Of a stretch of DNA of 64,000 bases, positions 57,927 to 64,000 are shown one piece after another; within the stretch, counting starts at the first letter, position 1, and each line of letters starts with the position of its first letter. Position numbers and translations under genes: made by a program. Below the pieces are notes generated by a model. That model saw only the letters and a list, made by a program, of their open reading frames with translations, was not told the DNA's origin and did no database searches. Origin of the DNA: Cryptomeria japonica (taxonomy: Eukaryota > Streptophyta > Pinopsida > Cupressales > Cupressaceae); contig NC_081409.1 of the NCBI RefSeq assembly GCF_030272615.1, forward strand, positions 619,241,255 through 619,305,254, written 5' to 3'.

Positions 57927-60900
57927 CTAGAATAAAAGATTTCTTGTTAATTCTGTCAGTTGATGACAAATATCAACTGTCCAAGTCTCCAGTGGTGGGG
58001 GTAGAAATCCAAGCTTCTCTCTAAGATATTCAAAAGTCTCCTTAGGCAAAGGCTTAATAAAAATATCTCCAATTTGTTCTTTAGTATTCACATAAACCAA
58101 TTTCACTTCTTTTGCTTCAACATTCTTTTTCAAAAAGTTGAATTTGATAGAAACATGTTTAGTCTTTAAGTGAAATACTAGATTCTTTGATATATCAATT
58201 GCTGCCATATTATCACAGTAAATAGTTATAGGTTCCTTGCATTTTACCTTTATATCCTTCAACATTTGTTTAATCCATAATACCTATGTACAATTAGTTA
58301 TTGTTGCAACATATTCTAATTCTAATGTTGATAGTGATGTACAACTCTGCTTCTTGCTTAACCAAGAAATTAGTCTGCTTCCAAGAAAAAATGCTCCGCC
58401 GATGGTGCTTTTTCAGTCATCTACATCTCCTGCCCAATTAGCATCTATGTATGCACATAAATCAAAATTTTCATCTCTACAATACCATAAACAAAGATTT
58501 GTAGTGCCTTGTAGGTACCGAAAAATCCTTTTAATTGATGATTCATGATTTTCTTTAGGATTACTCTGAAATCTTGAGACAATACATACTGCATTTATAA
58601 TATCAGGTCTTGTTTGTGTCAAATACAGTAAACCTCCTATCATAGACTTGTATCTAGTCGGATTAACATGTGTTGATTCATACTTCAAAGATAGTTTATC
58701 AGTTGTAGTCATAGGTGTGCTTACCGGTTTAGATTTTTCCATGCCAATTTTTTTTAGTAATTCCTTCAAGTACTTAGATTGACATAAGAATATACCTTTA
58801 TGAGTTTGTGAAATATGCAATCCTAAAAATAATTCTATCTCTCCAATCATAGACATTTCGAATTCTTGATGCATTTTATTAGAAAAGTCTTTACACAATC
58901 CATCTTCTCCTCCAAAGATTATATCATCAACAAAAACTTCAATAACCAAGATGTCATCATTAGTCACTTTGTAGTATAGATTGATGTCTGCATTACCTTT
59001 AGTGTAACCAAGCTTCAAATGATATTTATCCAAATTAGCATACCAAGCTCTAGGAGCTTGCTTTAGTCCATATAAAGCTTTCTTTAACCTACAAACCATA
59101 TCTTTGTCATTTGTCAAAGAAAATCAATCAAGTTGTTCAATATAAATTTATTCTTCAAGATCTCCATTCAGAAATGCACATTTAACATCCATTTGATATA
59201 CTTTATAGTTCTTGTGAGATGCAAAAGCCAATAAAAGTCTAACTGCCTCAATTCTAGCTACCGGTGCAAACGTCTCATTATAGTCAATTCCTTCTTTCTA
59301 TGAATATCCCTTAGACACTAGTCTTTCTTTATTTCTGATTACCTTACCATCTTCATTAAGTTTTTTTCTTAATACCCATTTAGTTCCAATTACATTTTTG
59401 TCTTTAGGCCGAGGAACTAATGACCAAGTGTTATTCCTTTCAATTTGTTCCAATTCATCTTCCATAGCTTTAATCCAATATTTATCTTCACATGCCTCAT
59501 TAATAGTTGTAGGTTCAATTTGAGAAATAATACATACCTCTTCATTTTCCAATCTTCCTTTAGTCATAACTCCTTGAAACTTATTTCCAATTATCCGATC
59601 TTCAGAGTGGTTCAATCTTACATATTGGGGTATTTTTACTTGTTGCTATTTTTCTATGACTGTTGAATCCTCAGATGATAATGGTGTAACTAGATCAACA
59701 TTTTGTACTGGTGTACTCATAGTAGGTTCATTTGTGATTATCGCTATTGCTGGTTCAAAGTCCATGTACCTTGAGTTTCCTCTAAACTGTTCGTCAATCT
59801 TCACATTTGCACTTTCAACAATTTTTTGCAATCTCTTGTTAAAACATCTATATGCCTTGCTCTTAGATTAATAACCAAGAAATATTCCTTCATCACTTAT
59901 AGGATCAAATTTCCCAATACACACATCTCTTCTAATGTAGCATTTACTTCCAAATATTTTGAAATATTTAAGAGTAGGAGTATTACCAAACCATAGTTCA
60001 TGAGGGATCTTACCGGTTTCACCTTTGATGTGAACTTTGTTAAATGTATAAACTATTGTATTGACTGCTTCTATCCAATATATATGAGGTAGATTTGCTC
60101 ATGATCTCATTCTTCTAGCTGCATCCAAAATAGTTATGTTTTTCCTTTCCACAACTCCATTCTGTTGGGGTGTTTGAGGTGCTGATAACTGTCTTCTGCT
60201 CCCATTCACTTCATAGAATGTATTAAATTCCTTAGATGTGAATTCACTTCCTTGATCTGATCTCAAACAATTGATTTTCTTGTCGGTTTCATTCTCTACC
60301 ATCACCTTGAATATTTTGAATTTCCCAAAAGCTTTTGATTTCTCCTTGAGAAAAGTAACCCAATACATTCTAGAATAGTCATCAATGATTAGCATAAAAT
60401 ACCTCTCTCCTTGTAAACTTCTAGTTCTTGTTGGACCACATAAATCAGTATGAATTAAATCCAGAACATTGTTAGATTTCTCTGGAATACTCTTGAAAGA
60501 TGCTCTAACTTGCTTTCCAAATTGACATTCCTTACATACTAGATTGTGAGGTTTAACAATCTTAGGTAAATCTCTTACTACCTTGGTTGTACTGATTTTC
60601 ACAATAAAATCAAAATTTACATGACAAAGTCTTTTATGCCATAACCAACTTTCATCAATATGAGCAATCAAACATGCTTTCTCATTTTTATTCAAATGAA
60701 AGATATTACCTCTAGTCTGATTATTGGTTGCAATTTCCAAACAAGTTCTATTTAAGATTTTACATTTGTCATTCTTGAATTGTAACTGAAATCCTTTCTC
60801 AACTAATTGACCAACACTCACAAAATTATGCTTAAAACCTTCAACATAGTAAACATTATCAGTATTGTGCTTACCATCAAAAGATATAGTTCCTTTTCCT

Positions 60901-62153
60901 TTGATCAAACAAGCTTAATCATCTCCAAATCTCACTCGACCTCCATTTTATTCCTGAAAGGTTAAAAATTTACTCTTATCACCAGTCATGTGATGTGAAC
61001 ATCCGGAATCAATAATCCATTCATCCTTATCTTCAATTTTAGCTACAAGGGCCTGCTCTACCAGTTGAATAGTAGGTGTCGATTGATCTTTTGTTATAGC
61101 AACAAAAGCCTATCCATTGTCTGTCGGATCCTCATCAGAATCATCAGTGACTCCTTCATCAGCATAATAGCAAGATTTGTCTGTATTATTCTTAAACTTG
61201 CATCTATGATAATCAGGGTTAGGCTTATATGTTCTTTTAGCTTCTTCTCTTAATATCGCATGTCTGTCAAGACACATAGAATCCATATGACCAATTTTAT
61301 TGCAGTTGAAACATTTAAAGGGTGCTTTACCTTCATACTTACTTCCAACTAGACCTTTAGGCATTTTCCTTGCAAATAATGCTTCAAGTTCTTCCATTTC
61401 TTCATTCTCCTTTCTGATCTCTTCAAGTTCTCTTGCATAAAAGGCTTTCCAATCAGATTTCTCAGATGATGATGATGCCTTGAAAGATAGATCTATCTTA
61501 ATAGTAGCAACAAGACCAAATTTCTCAAGTTCAAAAGCTAAAAGTTTTCCAACCAAAGTATCTCTAGATACTGATGCATTAGGCATTGTTTTCAACTCAT
61601 TTATAGAAGCAACTTTCATTTTATATGTCAGTGGCAATGCTCTTAAAACTTTAGAAATAATCTCATATTCATTTAAAGTTCCTCCACAACATTGTATACC
61701 CAAAACAATTTCATTTACTCTTTCCATAAAAGCATAAATTCCTTCATCTTCTTCCATTTTCAGATTTTCATATCTGATCCAGAAGCATTCAAGTTTTGCA
61801 ATTTTGACTATGGAATATCCTTCATTTAATGTTTCTAATTTGTCCCAAATAGCTTTAGCAGTAGATCTATCTGATAATCCCATGATTTTTTGATCTGACA
61901 ATGTGCTCAAAAGTGCTTCTCCTGCTTTGCAATCATTTTCCTCATCTTTAGCCAAGTTTGGTGGATTAGGTTGACCTTGAGTAGGAGCAGTATAACCATT
62001 CTTTGTAACATCCCATATGTCCTTTCCAATGCAATTCAAATGTGTCTCCATCCCGATCTTCCATATGCCATAGTTAGTTCCATCAAGTTTCAGACTGTCC
62101 TTCCTGAAATAGTTAAAGACATTGGATCTCCTCAAGTTGTTAAACTTTTGCAA
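57927..62153 (-). pseudogene. Copia E gag-pol polyprotein (about 1,409 codons, one frame)
   Basis: Start is the ATG at 62153. Domains in order: UBN2-type gag (LKLDGTNYGIWKIGMETHL, CGGTLNEYEIISKVLRALP), zinc knuckle CFNCNKIGHMDSMC (about residues 281-295), protease with IIDSGCSHHMTGDK (DSG at 61002-61010, about residue 382), and integrase HHCC (WLWHKRLCHVNF, CKECQFGK). The integrase DDE core (HTDLCGP, LRSDQGSEF, QQNGVVERKN) is complete. RT has [14 protein letters not shown] and FVDD at 58923-58934 instead of YVDD. RNase H has DANWAGDVDD, LELEYVA and YCDNMAAI. Roughly eleven in-frame stops and no frameshift are seen. Several stops sit where the family has Gln or Arg (YS-stop-KEG, DD-stop-KST), consistent with C-to-T decay. 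Confidence 0.95.
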
Positions 62154-62165
62154 AAAGAGGACTAG

Positions 62166-62177
62166 GCTCTGATACTA
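62166..62177 (-). other. Primer binding site of copia E (tRNA-iMet)
   Basis: On the minus strand TAGTATCAGAGC, one mismatch from the initiator-Met primer site, two bases inside the 5' LTR end at 62180. Confidence 0.9.
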
Positions 62178-62179
62178 AT

Positions 62180-63215
62180 TGTTAGGTCTCAGAGATAACT
62201 GAGAGGGGGGATGAATCAGTTGTCTAATAAATTCAAACCAAAATTAACTTAACCAAAATTTAATGTCGGTAGACAGTTTTATCGGTTAATTGCAGTACTA
62301 GTAAAGATTAATACATGAAACAGAAAGACAAGAACATCCACAACATATAACACAAATATTTGTATGTGGAAACCCTATAAGGGGAAAAACCATGGTGGGA
62401 AACCTTACCCACAATCAAATGATACTACTGCAGATAATATGTGTGTACAATATGTAGTTTGCACATGCAGAAAGGCCAACTACCTAGAGCTCACTGCTCA
62501 AACACAAAATGGGAGTCACACTGACTACAATTGGATGGTTAAATCCAATGATAATGTACTACTCAAAATAGCATCTTCATATACTGGATTCAGTACCAGT
62601 TTAGCTCTGATATGCCTTCTCAAAACCTTCCTGCAATCTTCAAATGATGTCTACGTGTATTGCTCTACTTATTTTCGCACATTCATACTTCCTTACATTC
62701 CCATTTCAATCTCACAAATGAGATCTTACATTTATACCATAACCTAAGACCAATTGAGTAGGTTGGCTCACTAAAGATATTATAATAAAATCAATTACAA
62801 ATAAATCAATATGTGATGCATCATGTCGGCTCAATGCATTTACAATAATAATAAATCATCTCCATAATGTGTCGTGATGATCTAGAATAGATATGCTTGT
62901 TGGTGCATAACCTGGACCTATTTGCCGGTAATAGCAAATACACAAACCCAAATAGACCAATTACCAAATCGCCAAAACCAAGTGATCAAATAATTTCTTC
63001 GACATAACCAAGTAGTCTCCAAGTAATTCCAAGTGTCGGTGAACAATATAACCTACTGGTGAACCAAATACCGGTGACTGTGCATAAGTCACTAACATGT
63101 CGGTCGACAAAACCAAAGATCTCCAAGTGCTGATAAATGTTGACAAGTGTTAACAAGTGTTGACAAGTGTTGACATCAGTGACAAAACTATATCAACATA
63201 TCTAAAATACCAACA
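62180..63215 (-). repeat. 5' LTR of copia E
   Basis: Plus coordinates: begins TGTTAGGTCTC and ends ACCAACA. Aligns end to end with 56586-57637. Confidence 0.94.
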
Positions 63216-63841
63216 TCTTCTTTCCTTGAGGATGAATCATTAGTTGTTCTCATTTCATAGGCTATTAGTGAGCCAAATAGCTCATCCATTATGAAGATCT
63301 TAAGATCCTTGGTTTCTTCTATGGCTGACACCTTAGTGTCACACTTAGGTGTGAGAGATCTAAGTACCATCTTGACAAGAATATCATCTCCAATTTCTTC
63401 TCCAAGTCCTCTGATGGTGTTCATAGTTTCATCAAATCTATGAAGGTAGTCTGCAATCTTTTCTTCATCCTTCAACTTGATGCCTTCAAGTTGGCCCCTT
63501 GGTTCTTGTAGCTTGGCCTCTTTGACCTTTGAATCTCCTTCAAATGACCTCTACATTTTAGCCCAAGTCTCTTTGGTGGATGTACAGTGCATGACCTTCA
63601 CAAACTCATTATCAAACAGTTTGCTCAAGATAGCATGTTTAGCCTTTGCATTGTTCTCATACTCCTTCTTGGCATCCAGATCACTGGGAGGAACACTAGG
63701 GACAATATACCTATTCTTTGCAAACATCCACACATCAAAACCAAGGGAGGAAATATAGGTCTCCATTCTTTTGCTCCAGAAGGCATAGTTAGATCCATCA
63801 AACATGGGGGATTTTGAGGAGGAAGACTCATTTATTGCCAT
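63216..63841 (-). pseudogene. Copia C gag, N-terminal part
   Basis: Start at the ATG at 63841: MAINESSSSKSPMFDGSNYA, then FWSKRMETYISSLGFDVW, the start of a copia gag (DUF4219/UBN2 type). After one stop near 63552, DEEKIADYLHRFDETMNTIR and FGSLIAYEMRT complete the UBN2 domain. The frame is cut by copia E at 63215 in the serine/basic linker before the zinc knuckle and continues at 56585. Confidence 0.9.
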
Positions 63842-63891
63842 TGTGTTCTAAGTTTGGAATCTACCCAAGATTTAATCAATAGGGAACCTAG

Positions 63892-63903
63892 GCTCTAATA
63901 CCA
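63892..63903 (-). other. Primer binding site of copia C (tRNA-iMet)
   Basis: On the minus strand TGGTATTAGAGC, one mismatch from the initiator-Met site, two bases from the LTR end. Confidence 0.88.
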
Positions 63904-63905
63904 AT

Positions 63906-64000
63906 TGTTGAACACAATGTACCATTAATGGAGGGGTGAATAGTGGTTCATAAATTCTTTTCCTTTTTACTACAATCTTAGAATACTGGTTATTATCCTA
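63906..64000 (-). repeat. 5' LTR of copia C, U5 end only
   Basis: Plus coordinates: begins TGTTGAACAC, has GGAGGGGTGAATAGTGG 25 bases in (the shared U5 motif), and continues past the window edge. Confidence 0.8.

Larger units (their letters stand above)
56586..63215 (-). mobile_element. Copia E: complete Ty1/copia element nested in copia C gag
   Basis: LTRs 56586-57637 (3') and 62180-63215 (5') on the minus strand, primer site at 62166-62177, polypurine tract at 57638-57650, flanks GCTTC and TCTTC. The 4.2 kb gag-pol is a single frame with all copia domains in order and only stop codons as damage. The intervening sequence and the host gag frame across the insertion fit perfectly, so the ends are certain to within a base or two. 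Confidence 0.95.
53052..64000 (-). mobile_element. Copia C: outer Ty1/copia element split by copia E, runs off the right edge
   Basis: Internal sequence is 53052-56585 plus 63216-63905, with copia E inserted at 56586-63215. Order on the minus strand is 5' LTR (from 63906), primer site, gag, insertion, rest of gag, integrase, RT, RNase H, polypurine tract, 3' LTR. The gag frame on both sides of the insertion joins in register once one copy of the 5 bp target duplication (GCTTC/TCTTC) is removed. Confidence 0.88.

Noticed and set aside
1-64000. Host protein-coding gene or CRISPR array
   Set aside because: Every conserved motif found belongs to a transposable element or an element-borne unknown; no regularly spaced short repeats with unique spacers are present.

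Overview
This window is repeat DNA from a seed plant with a large, slowly purged genome. A gymnosperm or conifer is my best guess. The basis is wall-to-wall nested and decayed Ty1/copia, Ty3/gypsy and L1-type elements, initiator-Met primer sites, very long non-coding leaders, and no recognisable host gene. I see no host protein-coding gene, rRNA, tRNA or CRISPR array.

Layout from left to right. 1-3.8 kb: a minus-strand L1-type LINE cut by the window edge. 3.8-6.6 kb: AT-rich unclassified DNA. 6.6-10.74 kb: a plus-strand gypsy relic with 5' LTR, primer site, long leader and broken gag. 10.74-12.26 kb: minus-strand remnant B of an unusual pol-less element family, called LARD here. 12.26-13.75 kb: an inverted copy of the first gypsy LTR. 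14.66-24.1 kb: an LTR split by a complete pol-less element, LARD A (15353-23379), with LTR pair, primer site, polypurine tract and near-matching target duplication. 25.07-35.19 kb: minus-strand LARD C with its 3' LTR, itself split by a 6.26 kb insertion of unknown type, element X (26923-33180). 35.19-50.24 kb: minus-strand gypsy B (gag, leader, 5' LTR), whose LTR is split by plus-strand gypsy A (38340-49161). Gypsy A keeps gag and protease, has lost RT/RNase H and most of integrase, and carries an antisense plant-mobile-domain relic. 50.47-51.51 kb: a copia D gag-protease remnant. 51.55 kb to the right edge: minus-strand copia C, whose gag is interrupted by a complete copia E (56586-63215).

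The most interesting content is the LARD family. Three separate insertions (A, B, C) encode diverged copies of one large protein of unknown function with no reverse transcriptase. Element A also encodes a coiled-coil, zinc-knuckle gag-like protein. Their LTRs end in the same short G/C-rich U5 motif and use the same initiator-Met primer site as the copia elements here, which suggests (inference) that copia machinery mobilises them. Element X carries a second unrecognised protein family behind a ~127 bp tandem-repeat array and has no visible LTRs or terminal inverted repeats.

All coding regions are pseudogenes. Copia E is the best preserved: its whole gag-pol is one frame of about 1,409 codons broken only by stop codons.
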